Assembly (NCBI GenBank): GCA_948567375.1
Contig: OX419755.1
Span: 8,685,001 to 8,749,000, forward strand
Direction of reading: 5' to 3'
Source of the DNA: Lunularia cruciata
Lineage: Eukaryota > Streptophyta > Marchantiopsida > Lunulariales > Lunulariaceae
DNA: 64,000 bases
Positions 45,532-55,630 of this stretch are shown one piece after another. The notes beneath the pieces are model-generated. The model had not been told where the DNA came from and ran no database searches. It saw only the letters and a program-made list of their open reading frames with translations. The position numbers and the translations under genes are program-made. Within the stretch, counting starts at the first letter, position 1, and each line of letters starts with the position of its first letter.

Positions 45532-47450
45532 ACTAAACCTTCATGAAACTCCTTTATGAGTAGGATAGACTCTTCCTTACCCACTGCTCTTTGAAGTAGA
45601 CCATCTGCTCCTTGGTGAAAAAGAATATCCTCCACCATTGTGTAAGGTCTAGATCTTGCTGCAAGGGCCTTCCTCTCCCTAGCATGCATCCCTTTTGGAT
45701 AGTTACCTCTTGTCACAAAATCCACAATCTCCTTGTAGTCCATTGGAATCTCTTGAGTGACTGAGATTGTCATGAGCTCCTCATCCGGGAAGGAATCATC
45801 TACTGGGTCATCTCCATCATGATCATAGGCTCTAGATAACAAATCAGCATTTGCATGTTTCTTTCCTGGCCTATCTTCAATGGTGTAGTCATACTCAGAC
45901 AAGAGTATCATCCACCTTGCTAGTCTCCCTTCAACATTAGGCTTGTTGAAGATGTACTTCAAAGCCTTGTGATCCATGACAATGGTGGCTTTCCCTCCAA
46001 TCAAGTAGTGTCTAAACTTCTTGAGACCAAAGATCACTGCCAACCCTTCTCTCTCCGTGACAGAGTAGTTCTTCTCTGCTAAAACCATCTGCCTACTAGC
46101 ATAAGCTATTGGATGATCATGCCCATCTTGGTCTAATTGACTAAGAGTGCATCCTATAGCTACATTAGAAGCATCAGTGTAGAGGATGAAAGGTTTACTC
46201 CAATCAGGTTTAGCAAGAATTGGAGCTAGAACAAGGGATTGCTTGAGCTCCTCAAAAGCTTTGAGAGCCTCCTTGTCTTCCAAAATCACCATGTAATCTA
46301 CACCCTTCTTCATGTAGATGTTCAATGCATAAGCCTTGTTGGAAAATGAGAAGATGAACCTCCTATAGTACCCAACCATCCCCAAGAATTGGCGTAACTT
46401 TGTCAAGCTTGAAGGGAATGGAAGGTCTGAGATTTTCCTCACCTTCTCAGGATCAAGTGCTATTCCATCCTTGGAGATGATATGCCCCAAAAGTAGACCT
46501 TCTTCACATCCAAAAATGCACTTTTCTGGGTTGAGTGATGCATTTGCCTCATCCAAGCATTGCAAGACTTTGATTAGGTGCTCAAAGTGCTCCTCCTTGC
46601 TCCCATAGACACAAAAGTCATCAATGAAATCTCTCACAAATTTCCCAATGAAAGGTTCAAATACCTTGTTCATGAACCGTTGGAATGTGGCTGGAGCATT
46701 GCAAAGCCCAAAAGGCATGACCTTAAAAGCGTAAGTTCCCCAAGGTGTGGTGAATGTGGTGAGTTGTTGATGCTCTGGTGCAATCTTGATTTGGTTATAT
46801 CCACTATAACCATCTCCAAAACTGTACCTCTCATGACCTGCAACCTCCTCCAAGATCCCATTAATGAATGGCAATGGGTAGTAGTCCTTCTTGGTAACAA
46901 CATTGAGCTTCTTGTAATCCACACATACCCGAAGCTTGCCATTCTTTTTCTTCACAATGACAATTGGAGACACCCATTCTGAATTCTCCACCTCAAAGAT
47001 AAATCCAGCCTCCTTGAGCTTATCAATCTCCTCCTTCACAACCAAAGATATTGGTGGGCTAATGCGACGTTGCTTTTGGCGGATTGGTTTTGCATGTGAC
47101 TCCACCTCTATCTTGTGCTCCTCCAAGGAGACTTCCTTCAAATCCTTGTAACTAAAAGCAAACACATGGATGAACTTGCGGAAAATCTCCTCAAATCTCA
47201 CCTTCTCCTCCTTGGTAACATTTGGGCCATACTTGAGGGTAGATAACCTTCTCTCTACCTCCTCAAGTGTCAATGGTGATTTATTTGGGTTTAGGTGCAA
47301 AATCCTCTGGCTTAGGTGCAAAATCCATAGCACACAAAGGATACACATCTGAATCAGATTCAGATTCATCCTCCTCCGTGGAAGTCTCCTCTTCCATGCT
47401 TGTGTCCACACCTGAAGCTCCTTCTTCAAAATCTGATTCCCAATAATCAA
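45513..47450 (-). CDS. B2 reverse transcriptase and RNase H
   Basis: A 645-codon frame. The first 50 or so codons overlap gag-protease in another frame and are probably not native; true pol sequence starts near NKSPLTLEEVERRLS. Reverse transcriptase: VKKKNGKLRVCVDYKKLN (about 166-183), GDGYSGYNQI, PFGLCNAPATFQRF, catalytic FIDDFCV (275-281). RNase H: LYTDASNVAIGC (about 423-434), a Glu in VTEREGLAVIF, MDHKALKY and NADLLSRA. It ends in frame-shifted residues just before the integrase. In B3 the protease and pol are in a single frame, so B2 has one small shift near 47290. Confidence 0.9.
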   Translation of the reverse strand: MIIGNQILKKELQVWTQAWKRRLPRRRMNLNLIQMCILCVLWILHLSQRILHLNPNKSPLTLEEVERRLSTLKYGPNVTKEEKVRFEEIFRKFIHVFAFSYKDLKEVSLEEHKIEVESHAKPIRQKQRRISPPISLVVKEEIDKLKEAGFIFEVENSEWVSPIVIVKKKNGKLRVCVDYKKLNVVTKKDYYPLPFINGILEEVAGHERYSFGDGYSGYNQIKIAPEHQQLTTFTTPWGTYAFKVMPFGLCNAPATFQRFMNKVFEPFIGKFVRDFIDDFCVYGSKEEHFEHLIKVLQCLDEANASLNPEKCIFGCEEGLLLGHIISKDGIALDPEKVRKISDLPFPSSLTKLRQFLGMVGYYRRFIFSFSNKAYALNIYMKKGVDYMVILEDKEALKAFEELKQSLVLAPILAKPDWSKPFILYTDASNVAIGCTLSQLDQDGHDHPIAYASRQMVLAEKNYSVTEREGLAVIFGLKKFRHYLIGGKATIVMDHKALKYIFNKPNVEGRLARWMILLSEYDYTIEDRPGKKHANADLLSRAYDHDGDDPVDDSFPDEELMTISVTQEIPMDYKEIVDFVTRGNYPKGMHARERKALAARSRPYTMVEDILFHQGADGLLQRAVGKEESILLIKEFHEGLVCGDTL

Positions 47451-49302
47451 AAGATGGTGTATCTGAATGTGAATTGTTGGTGGTGTTAGTCACAAGAACT
47501 GTGACTCTATGGTTTGATGGCCCAATCCTCAAGTACCCTTTGTGCCATCGATCAGTTGTGCGTGCTGCTCTCAACCATGGCCTCCCAAGAAGTAAGTCAT
47601 AGCTTGAATCCTTCAAGACTTGGAAAGTCATGAGATTTTGAACTCCCATAACTGAAACTACCACCTTATCCATCACCCCTACTGGTCGAACTTGTTGCTT
47701 GTTTGCCATGCTCACCACAAATGTTGAAGGTCTTGAGGGTATCATACCCAACTTCTCCATCAACCTTTCTGACATGGCATTCACTGCTGATCCTCCATCA
47801 ACCAATGCATCCTTGATGTTGTGACCATTCACTCTCACATCAATCTTGGAGGCATATTCACAAGCTTCCCATGGTGCTGGCTTGGCATCCACCACCCCCA
47901 TTGATACTGGAACTTTTGCCTTCTTCTTCTTCTTGCTCCTTGTAGAACTCAAACCACCTCTAAGCTCCTTTCTCAAGGTAGGGTTCAAAGCAATTAATTG
48001 GCACACTGTGATGTTAGCCTTGTGACTACCAACATCCTCCAACACATTGTAGTTCCATTGTTGCTTTGAGATCAAGAAGTCCTCCATCCTCAACTTCTTC
48101 CTTGGAGTCTTTGTTGTTGATGGTGTTGAGGTGCGAGTGCTCCTAGTTGACATAGGAGTATCCTTGCTTGAAGTAAATCCTTGAGAAGAGTGAACATCCT
48201 CTGCAAAACGAGCTCTCTTCTTCTCTTGTGCCAAAAGCTCCAAATTAAGACCCTTGGAGTTTGAGCACTCTCCCTTCTCATACTTGCTCTCAACCACATC
48301 TATGGATGCTATCCCCTTACCTTTGTTGGGATTAGGAGCCACTTGGGTTTCACTACCTCCCTCTTTCCCTCTATTGGCTCCCTCATAACACCTTCCTCCA
48401 TGGTAAGTGGAATTTGGGCAATTCCTTTGGATATGGCCTCTTCCTCCACAACCAAAACAATTTCTATCATTGAAATTTTTGGCTGGTTGGCCTCCTCTAT
48501 ATGGATAGTTTCCATAACTCCTAGGCCCTCTCCCTACATTCTGATCCACCTCTCTCTTCTCCCATAGTTGCACCACATGGATCTTGAGATCCGCAAGTTG
48601 TTCTGTGATGGTTTGGAGTGGATCTTTTGGTGGAGGTGCAAGAACTGGAGCAACTACTACTTGTGGTGCAACCCTTGTCACCAAAGTATCAGAAGTTCCA
48701 CCAAACTTGTAGCCTTGAGGAGGATGCACAACCTCCTTCACCACCAAATCACTCTCATCCCCTTCCAAACTCTCCTCCATACGAATTGCGATCTTGATAG
48801 CTTCAACCTTGGAAGAAGGTTTCTCATATCTCACCTTGCTTCTAATTTGTGGTCTCAATCCTCCCATAAAATTCTTGGTGAGCATGGCCCCTATGCCAAT
48901 CATTGTAGTCTCCACATCATCCCCACCCTTCCTCAACACTATGCGAAATCTGGACTCCAACTTTTCCACTCTTTCCACATAGACCCTCACTTTCTCTCCA
49001 TCTCCTTGCTTGAGAAATGTAACCTCACTCATCAATCTCTCATAACTCTCATCAGGAAGAAAGTTCTCAATGAGTGCTGAAGTCAAAGTCTCCCAAGACT
49101 CCTCTTCCCCCTCTCTCCTCTCTCTCTTTTGGTATTCTGACTCATACCATGTAAGTGCTGCATCCTCAAAGAAAGCTGGTAATAATGAGGCCCACTCATT
49201 CTTCCTCCTCTCATTGTTTCCTATGCAAGCTCTCTTGAAGTCTCTCACAAAGGCCTCCACATCTTCTCCATCCTTGCCAAAGAAAACCGGAAGTTTCCCC
49301 AT
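47281..49302 (-). CDS. B2 gag-protease polyprotein
   Basis: An intact 673-codon frame starting at the same ATG as B1 gag. Gag core about residues 1-180 (FFGKDGEDVEAF; WYESEY; FLPDESYERL). Zinc knuckle CFGCGGRGHIQRNC at 282-295. Ser/Thr-rich and basic linker to about 410. Conserved segment YNVLEDVGSHKANIT. Retropepsin domain with ALVDGGSAVNAM (499-510) and DLLLGRPWL (569-577). An acidic tail of Glu/Ser/Asp leads to the pol junction. It would form particles, package RNA and process the polyprotein. Confidence 0.92.
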   Translation of the reverse strand: MGKLPVFFGKDGEDVEAFVRDFKRACIGNNERRKNEWASLLPAFFEDAALTWYESEYQKRERREGEEESWETLTSALIENFLPDESYERLMSEVTFLKQGDGEKVRVYVERVEKLESRFRIVLRKGGDDVETTMIGIGAMLTKNFMGGLRPQIRSKVRYEKPSSKVEAIKIAIRMEESLEGDESDLVVKEVVHPPQGYKFGGTSDTLVTRVAPQVVVAPVLAPPPKDPLQTITEQLADLKIHVVQLWEKREVDQNVGRGPRSYGNYPYRGGQPAKNFNDRNCFGCGGRGHIQRNCPNSTYHGGRCYEGANRGKEGGSETQVAPNPNKGKGIASIDVVESKYEKGECSNSKGLNLELLAQEKKRARFAEDVHSSQGFTSSKDTPMSTRSTRTSTPSTTKTPRKKLRMEDFLISKQQWNYNVLEDVGSHKANITVCQLIALNPTLRKELRGGLSSTRSKKKKKAKVPVSMGVVDAKPAPWEACEYASKIDVRVNGHNIKDALVDGGSAVNAMSERLMEKLGMIPSRPSTFVVSMANKQQVRPVGVMDKVVVSVMGVQNLMTFQVLKDSSYDLLLGRPWLRAARTTDRWHKGYLRIGPSNHRVTVLVTNTTNNSHSDTPSFDYWESDFEEGASGVDTSMEEETSTEEDESESDSDVYPLCAMDFAPKPEDFAPKPK

Positions 49303-49538
49303 CTTAACCCCTCACTATCTTTCTTTTCTCTCAAAATTTTTTTTTCTCTTTTCTTTTCTCTCACTCTATTACTAATAGAGTATATACATGACTAACACCA
49401 TCTAAGAATAATCCACTCTAGGGAACACAAAAGGTTCAGGTTGCTCCAAGATTTCTATAGCAACATCAAATCCTAGAGTGCATATTAATCTAACTCTCAT
49501 GGATAGTTTATCCATAAGTTGAAAGATTATCTCCATCA

Positions 49539-50036
49539 CTAATCTTGAGAACTAGCTGATGAAGGTGGTAGTATTTCTGTAGCTGTACTAAGACTCTTTC
49601 CAAGATCCTTCACCAAAGTTTCCAAAAGTTCTTTTACTCCACTACACTCATGTCCTTTTGGAAGTCCTTCAACTCCACAAACCTCACACAACTCCTTGGT
49701 CTTAGATCTTCTCCCTCCCAATCTTGGTGAAGAAGGTCCAACATGCAAACCCAAGTCAAGTAAGCCTCTCCTTTCCCTCAATCTCTTGCTCTCAAAGCTC
49801 AATGGACATGAACTTGCCTTATGTCCCTTCTCTCCACATAGAAAGCACTTAGACTCACTCTTTCCTCCAAGTGGTGTAGGTTTTTGGATCCTCTCAACAC
49901 TCTCTTCAAATTCTATTGTAAACTCTCTTTTCCTCAAATCCACCCCTACAATCATCTCAAACCCTTGGAGAACCTTGCATAATCTCAATTTCCACTCTTG
50001 ATGACCCTCCATGTTCCCGAAGATGAATCTAAACAC
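49539..50036 (-). CDS. Extra frame upstream of gag in B2, zinc-knuckle protein
   Basis: An open frame of 165 codons between the leader and gag, in element sense. A CCHC knuckle (CFLCGEKGHKASSC, about residues 73-86) and a second Cys/His cluster (CEVCGVEGLPKGHEC, about 117-131) suggest nucleic-acid binding. The N-terminal 60 residues (LRLCKVLQGFEMIVGVDLRK) match nothing I know. Extra frames before gag occur in Ogre-type Tat elements, but I cannot say this one is related. B1 has lost the whole stretch; B3 is not visible here. Start chosen at the first Met; the Met eight residues later (MEGHQEW) is an alternative. Confidence 0.6.
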   Translation of the reverse strand: MFRFIFGNMEGHQEWKLRLCKVLQGFEMIVGVDLRKREFTIEFEESVERIQKPTPLGGKSESKCFLCGEKGHKASSCPLSFESKRLRERRGLLDLGLHVGPSSPRLGGRRSKTKELCEVCGVEGLPKGHECSGVKELLETLVKDLGKSLSTATEILPPSSASSQD

Positions 50037-50857
50037 TCAAACATGCTTTTTGTTGATCTTAAACTTCTCATGCATGAGATCTCCACTCTGCAGAATTTAC
50101 CCTTCGTCACAATGTCACTCAAATCTCCCAACCAATATGTCACAGTCCTTTGAAATTTTTCACACTTGATAACAACTCCAGGGCGTCCCTCCCTGCAAAA
50201 TTTCAGATCTTTTCATCGAGCCATTTGGCCTAAACACCTTTCTATTCAGCATCCATATTTCAGATTTGGTCTGAAAACCACCCCCCTCACTTCAAAAACT
50301 CATTTCTCCCTGCGCAAGAACGATCTCTCTCTACGCAAGAACGATCTCTCTCTAATTTTTGTGGCAGCAGGTAGGATACAATGCACTGAATTTTCTTGGA
50401 AAGTTTCAAGACAATTCACTGAAAATTGAAGAAATGGCGGACTCTGTACAATTTTCCAGAGAGCATGCAGTTGCGGGAGCACTTTACCCTATCAACTTTC
50501 AAAAATTCTAGCCCAGTGCGCATAGAAGCTCTCACAATAATTTCAAGTGTGCTAACTGAAAGATAACCCAAGCTATCATGTGTAGAAATCTCAAGTCCAG
50601 ATCTCAAACTTGAGATTTTGCCCAAAATCACCTTAATCCCCAAAATCTGCAATCCACCTCACACAATCTCTCCAATTCCTCTCATGTGTACAAGATGTAC
50701 AAAATCACCTCAAAGACATCATTATGAACTACAAGGTATACAAATGGATCTTGGTTCTCTAACATAAGTTCAGCCCTCTCCTCTCCAAGTGAGCTCTCAT
50801 AGCCTCCTTCTACCTAATGTAGAATTGGACGCGGAACATTATCTTACCTTCTAGAGA
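50037..50857 (-). other. Untranslated leader of B2
   Basis: About 820 bp from primer-binding site to the extra frame, matching the B1 leader (6179-6940). Small open frames on both strands are not conserved in B1. No gene is supported. It includes a short doubled segment near 50305-50350 (GCAAGAACGATCTCTCTC twice) that B1 has once. Confidence 0.65.
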
Positions 50858-50876
50858 GGTCCCGACAACAGAACCA
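50858..50876 (-). promoter_or_regulatory. Primer-binding site of B2
   Basis: The minus strand reads TGGTTCTGTTGTCGGGACC, two changes from the B1 site, four bases inside the 5' LTR. Confidence 0.7.
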
Positions 50877-50880
50877 AAAA

Positions 50881-51570
50881 TGTGAGCCGGCCTGTCTCTC
50901 ACGCACGATGAACCTCTGATGGCTATTATGGTAGCGCACCATGGACTAAGAAGGCAAGGAACCCCAACTCCATCATACTCCTCCAAGGCTAACACTCCAA
51001 GACTCAAGACATTGCTCACTAGAGAACTCAATGAGAGAGAGATAGTTGCAAATGAAAAGATGATGAGTACCTCCTCACCCCTTGTTTATATACTTGTGAA
51101 ATAGTTACGTACCAAAGTTACTAATTACCGTAGTAACTCAAGTTACTACACTAAAAGTCAAGTAAAGTCAAAAAGTAGAAAGGAATATCCATTCACATGG
51201 GCATATTCCTCTAAGCATGTGGTCTTATCTTGACCCAACCACTAAGTCAAGGATTCATTCACATGGGCTATCCTTGGAATAAAGAAGAATCCAAAAGAAA
51301 AAGGTTTGCGGGCCCAAGAGTTCTCAACTCTTTCTTCAAAGCCAAACACCTAGGAATAATGCCAAGTCAACACACTTAAATCCAAAATAGTGGTGCTCAT
51401 CTTTTCTACTTCCTCTAAAGTAAGGTCCACTCTATCTTAGCTATGACTAACTTTAGCTAACCATGACTAATATAGAACCATCCTTTATCTCTATAAATAA
51501 TATCTCTTAAGTACTTGTAATACCAAGCTAAATATCACAATACCACACACATGCACAAATGGGTGTTACA
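50881..51570 (-). repeat. 5' LTR of B2
   Basis: A 690-bp LTR next to the primer-binding site, followed outside by GTGC (51571-51574), the B2 target duplication. It carries the TATA box on the minus strand near 51085-51095. Confidence 0.93.
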
Positions 51571-52850
51571 GTGCCAACACCACCACGTGCCAACACCAAC
51601 TAGACACCACCCACTAATGTAACTCTAACCGAGATAACTACACTAGGGGAAAGGCAACCTGTAACCTGCCATCATAACACGCACTCTCACGGTCTGCAAG
51701 TCATCACTTCCTGCCTCACCGGAGAGAAACAAAGATAGTCTGACTGGTCATCACTCCAGCCTCACCACCGAGAGCACACCAGAGCACCAACGCTCAAAAG
51801 TCAGGGCACCTCACACAAACATGGTGCACAAACAGGAAGTAGAGAATGGAGGGGATCAAATCACAAGAAATCTAAACGAAAACCCTCCATCTCATAACAC
51901 AACACGAGCCTGACTCTACCACCATTTGGCATTTGACATAATAGAGTGTTTGTATCTAAGTCCTAAGCTACCAGGATCACCAAGAATGGGATCAAACTGC
52001 CTCTCCTAGCCAAAGCTACATGTGTATAGATAACAGTGGTGCAATCACTAGGACAACAAGTGAGGGTGGACCAGTTGGCTAGGGCAGTAGTCTAGGAACA
52101 AGAGATCTAGGGGTCTAACCCTGTTGCGCACAATCTAGCAAGAGAGGCAGATTTTGCCAACCAATGACCAAGATCTACTCTAAACTAGCTAGCCTCACGC
52201 CAGCAAGCTGGCTTGTTGGCCCTTCTAGGCCTTCGTAGCCTCTCATAGCCCACAGCCCTATGCCTCAAAGCGCCAAAATTCAGCCAAATGAGGCCTTTCT
52301 TGTTGCCACTTCGAGGCCTTTCTTGTTGCCACTTCGAGGCCTTTCTTGTTGCCACTTTGAAACCTCCTCCAAAATTGGTGAAACTTCTCCAAATCTGCAA
52401 AAGTCCTCCAAATCTGGCCCAAAATCTGACATAAATCTGACATAAAATCTGACATAAACCCTAAAGATGGTTGTCCGCCAAATCCCCCGCTAACTTTCCA
52501 CTCGAGCCAAATTGACAAAATGGGTTTTTCCTAATCATAATTTCATGAGAAGAGCTTCCCAACTCCACCTTTAATATCACTTTCTGAGCCCAACTCGTAG
52601 CAAATTGGTCCTGCCTTCACCTCCTGAGCTCAAAATCACAACAATGCTCGAAAATTGCTCCTTCTTTGCTCAAAATTTGGCCAGCGCTTTCGCACACCGT
52701 CTGGCTAACTGCCAAATCTGCAACTTGAACGAGCTTCTGCACACTAGGGAAACACAGAACTTGAATCGAGCTACCATGATCCACCGAGCTTGGAGATACC
52801 ACCAACACTCAACATTCCTGCACCCGATTTCTCCTTGACTTCACTTCTAT
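51571..52850 (-). other. D leader / 5' untranslated region
   Basis: D sequence between the B2 insertion and the D 5' LTR. The first 632 bp are the source of the duplicate at 43785-44416. Then comes AT/CT-rich DNA with two tandem arrays: three 23-bp units at 52291-52359 and three AAATCTGACAT units at about 52423-52455. No coding frame is supported. A clear primer-binding site was not found; TGGTATCTCC near 52792-52801 is a weak candidate. Confidence 0.6.
52291..52359. repeat. Three tandem 23-bp repeats
   Basis: AGGCCTTTCTTGTTGCCAC followed by TTCG, three copies in a row (52291, 52314, 52337), with one changed base at the end of the last. A second array of AAATCTGACAT-type units follows 60 bp on. 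It could be a leader feature of D or simple slippage. Confidence 0.85.
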
Positions 52851-53304
52851 GATGTAATCAGATTGTTTAACACTTTCAACTCAACTCAACTCAGATCAGT
52901 ACTTGATCTGTCACTCTATAAACTACCAACAACTGGGCACTGATTACAGTCAAGCCACACCCACTCAAGCATAGAGAATCCAGGTGATGCTCGCCAGCCT
53001 CTGTCCACCATAGCCAAGAACTCGTAGCCTCAACATCAGAGAAGTGAGCTCTCTGGAGCTCACTTCGAAACTATACTCCCTTGGACTTGAGCTAGCACTG
53101 GAACCCTAACGGTCCCGCTGACGGCACACTCGACGGTGCGAATGGTGCAAAGTGACGGTGGGCTCCACCGTGAAGTTAGTACCTTGAACACCAAATCAGA
53201 CTGTCGGAAAGTAGTCCCTAAGAAACTACTAGAATAACTCTAACTGTAATCACTGGAACTCCAGTGTCCAAGCAGCTAGATGCGGAACTACAAATGGCGT
53301 GACA
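52851..53304 (-). repeat. 5' LTR of D (inner edge uncertain)
   Basis: 52851-53251 matches 32494-32893. The outer 53 bases end GGCGTGACA at 53304, inverted-complementary to the TGTC start at 32398, and are followed by CACT. The outer bases are not matched in the other copy. Confidence 0.6.
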
Positions 53305-53308
53305 CACT

Positions 53309-54712
53309 ACCCCTAATTCTCTCTAACTATGACTTGACTATATCTAATCTGAGACTGACATTGTCTCCTACTTCTAACATCTTCCGGTCTACTCGCTCCA
53401 TAAATCGGATCAGTAAAGTGTTCATATCCACCTCTTTGGCTTTCCTCTTTCGAGTTTCTTGCACAAGCAACTTTAACTCATGTAGACGTGCTTCTTCCAA
53501 TCTCCCTTCAGCCTCTGTGCTCAAGATTGCTTGCAACTTTCCTGCAACTTCTCTTATTGATTCCGACTCATAACCTCAAGATTGCTCTACCTTCAACTCT
53601 TTGCGATACATCTTCAACTCATCTTTGTACTCAACAACGAGCATCTTCTTCTCCTCCGCATACTGTGAACTCTATAACTCAGCACTTTGTACCAGCTTGT
53701 GCAATCTTTCTTCTTCTCAATGCCTGATTGCCAACTCTCTTTGCCATGCTTGATCCTTCCCTGGTGCACCCCTCCTCAAGCTTTCCAACTCCTACTCCAT
53801 TATTGTGGCCATCGCCTTCACATGAATACTCTCAATGTGCACATCATTGACCTCCTCTTTCATCTTGGTCAGCAACATTGCCTGCTCTTTCAATTCTTTG
53901 GCTTGCTTCTACATTTCCTTACCTCTTGACTCAAAACTCTCTTGCAACTTCTTGTAAGTCTTCTTCTTCAAGACTGCATCCACTCGAAGTTCTTCAATTT
54001 CCTTGTCTCTACGAACTACACGCTCCTACAAACCCTTCACTTCAACCAACAGATACTTCACCACCTGCAACTCATTTGTCACCTTCATACGATCTTGGGG
54101 AATAACCTTGTGATGCTCCTTCAATACTTCCAACAATGGAATGAAAACCTTTGATAGATACTATATTCCGCCAAAGTTCTCTTCATCTTCGGCCCCATCT
54201 TTGTACTTTGTCTCTTCCATCGGCTCCTTTTGCCAGAGTCACAATCTTTGTATCTCCAAAGACATCGCTTCCAAACTTCCTTCTTCCTTACCTACTGAAC
54301 TCGGCCCCGTAGGGTACTCCTTCCGCCTTTCAGCCCCCTTCTCTTCCACAACCAAGGCTATGCAATGATTCATCTTTCTTGGTACACTATCAATCATCGC
54401 ATGAAAAGCTTCACCCACTCCAACCGATTGCTGAACCTTGTGTTCCCCTTCACTCTCACTTCCAGATTCCTCACTTTGTAAAGTGAGTTTGTCTTCTTTT
54501 GAGTCCTCTCCTGGAGACTATGTCTCCCCTTCAGACTTGGTTTCCGACGGTGCTTCTTTCATTATCTTCTTACTCTACAAAACCAGTCTTCGGGTCTTCC
54601 TTTGTGCTGGAGGTGATTTTGCACCTTTTGGTTTATTGCGCTTCTTCTTCTTTGGGCTTGTGACTTCTTCCATCTTCCATTGTCTCATCCTCAAGAAGTG
54701 ATCGTCATTGGC
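53309..54712 (-). pseudogene. A-LTR ORF in A2: linker and coiled-coil part
   Basis: Continues the frame of 54713-55630 after a TGA. It gives a basic segment (KKKKRNKPKGAK near 54640), an acidic linker, then coiled-coil sequence ending about 53327 (LQAILSTEAEGRLEEARLHE; LKLLVQETRKRKAKE), homologous to the A1 and A3 coiled coils. Several stops. Element D cuts it near its C-terminal end. Confidence 0.55.
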
Positions 54713-55630
54713 TCACAGGTGTGCCATATATTGTTGCTCTTCTTCATCCACTTCTCGTCTCAAATTAGGATGGAAATGTGACACCATGCGATGCCTCTCC
54801 TTTGCTGTCAGCAAGTTCAACCTAAAGTAGAAGTGTGCTACAAATGGTGCAAAATAATGTGGAGGCAAACCTGTCCTCCAATTGACCACTATCTGCCTCG
54901 TTCGTTGGTGAAAGCACTTTGCCCAACTCACCTTCCCTCCTACAAACATCTGGTGGAAAAAGACCGCCTGCTGCATGTTCATGTAAGTCATTTGTTCTGG
55001 TTTGAACATGGCCATTATTGTCCCCACAATACTTTGTTTAATTGGGTTCCGATAGGGCTCCACCTTGTTCACATTTGTTGTATGCGGAGCAAAGAACAAA
55101 TTTTGGATCTCCGCTGTCTCCTCTGCATCATCACACTTCCAATAAAAGGTGATCCGTGTCGGTTCTCTTGCTTCCTTCCCCAACACTAACCTCCAATCCG
55201 ACTGAGTCCATTGAGCCAGATTTCCTCTCTTCCCCTCAACTTTATCCTCACAATTATTGGCAGCTATCTCTGCCATGACTCTTGGGAAACTGAAATTCCA
55301 ATTCCATGCTAAGAAAGTAATACAAATTCTATTCAAGACTCTGATTCTTGCTACGACATCCAACCTACAAATTGCAAAACTTTGCATTGCCAAAGCATTT
55401 GTGACCTTCTTTGCCATGATATGCGCTCTTGTTCTTTGGCACTGGAAAACTATTCCTTCTCCTAGATGAGACACTCTAACCCCTTCTGGATTTTGGAAAA
55501 TCTCACTCTCAATTGGCTTCTTGACATGCATTACTGCATGACTACTGCTTAGAGGGATTGGAAATCTACTTGAGATATTCAACTTGTCCCTGCGCAATTG
55601 CAATTTTATATTACCACAAATTGCAGTCAT
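54713..55630 (-). pseudogene. A-LTR ORF in A2: N-terminal domain, intact 305 codons
   Basis: The longest uninterrupted copy of the N-terminal domain of the LTR-encoded protein. Conserved blocks shared with A1 and A3: ITFLAWNWNFSFP (near residue 110), TQSDWRLVLGKEA, SIVGTIMAMFKPEQMTYM, QAVFFHQMFVGGKVSWAKCF, LPPHYFAPFVAHFYF, and MVSHFHPNLR near the end. It is Trp- and Phe-rich and looks globular. I do not recognise the family; a transposon-borne plant domain is possible. The position inside an LTR and the matching sequence in four LTR copies rule out a host gene. The stop at 54713 (TGA) is in frame with downstream coding sequence, so the piece is a truncated product. Confidence 0.65.

Larger units (their letters stand above)
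43095..51570 (-). mobile_element. Element B2: nearly intact family B retrotransposon with a rearranged 3' end
   Basis: A minus-strand B element in D. Duplication GTGC lies at 43091-43094 and 51571-51574. The 5' LTR is 50881-51570, with primer-binding site, a leader, an extra frame, gag-protease, pol and integrase following. The 3' side is unusual: after the interior only 7 bases of LTR remain (TGTTACA, 44418-44424), then a 632-bp copy of the host flank, then a full LTR (43095-43784). The two full LTRs share marks that set them apart from other B copies (CTATAAATAAT, GAATAAAGAAG, AAAGAAAAAGGTTTGCGG). This B copy has the fewest breaks. Confidence 0.9.
32398..53304 (-). mobile_element. Element D: Ty3/gypsy retrotransposon encoding a DNA methyltransferase
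   Basis: The inserted unit has termini TGTC at 32398 and GACA at 53304, a 4-bp duplication CACT, and A2 LTR sequence continuing on both sides. Near each end is a copy of a roughly 400-bp direct repeat (32494-32893 and 52851-53251), taken as the LTR core. In minus-strand order it encodes gag, protease, cytosine methyltransferase, reverse transcriptase, RNase H and integrase. Three later insertions split it: solo LTR A4, the chimera at 40156-41624, and B2. Without them it is about 9 kb. All domains carry stops, so it is inactive. Retrotransposons with captured cytosine methyltransferases have been reported in charophyte algae and dinoflagellates (de Mendoza and colleagues, 2018). Confidence 0.85.

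Noticed and set aside
48568..49080. 170-codon plus-strand frame opposite B2 gag
   Set aside because: Antisense of the gag coding sequence with no recognisable domain; the real gene is on the other strand.
52792..52801. TGGTATCTCC on the minus strand as the D primer-binding site for initiator tRNA-Met
   Set aside because: Only the first seven bases fit the usual TGGTATCAGAGC, and it is about 50 bp from the matched LTR core, so it is not accepted as a feature.
54713..55630. The 305-codon frame as a host gene
   Set aside because: It lies inside an A LTR, and homologous sequence occurs at the same place in the A1 and A3 LTRs.
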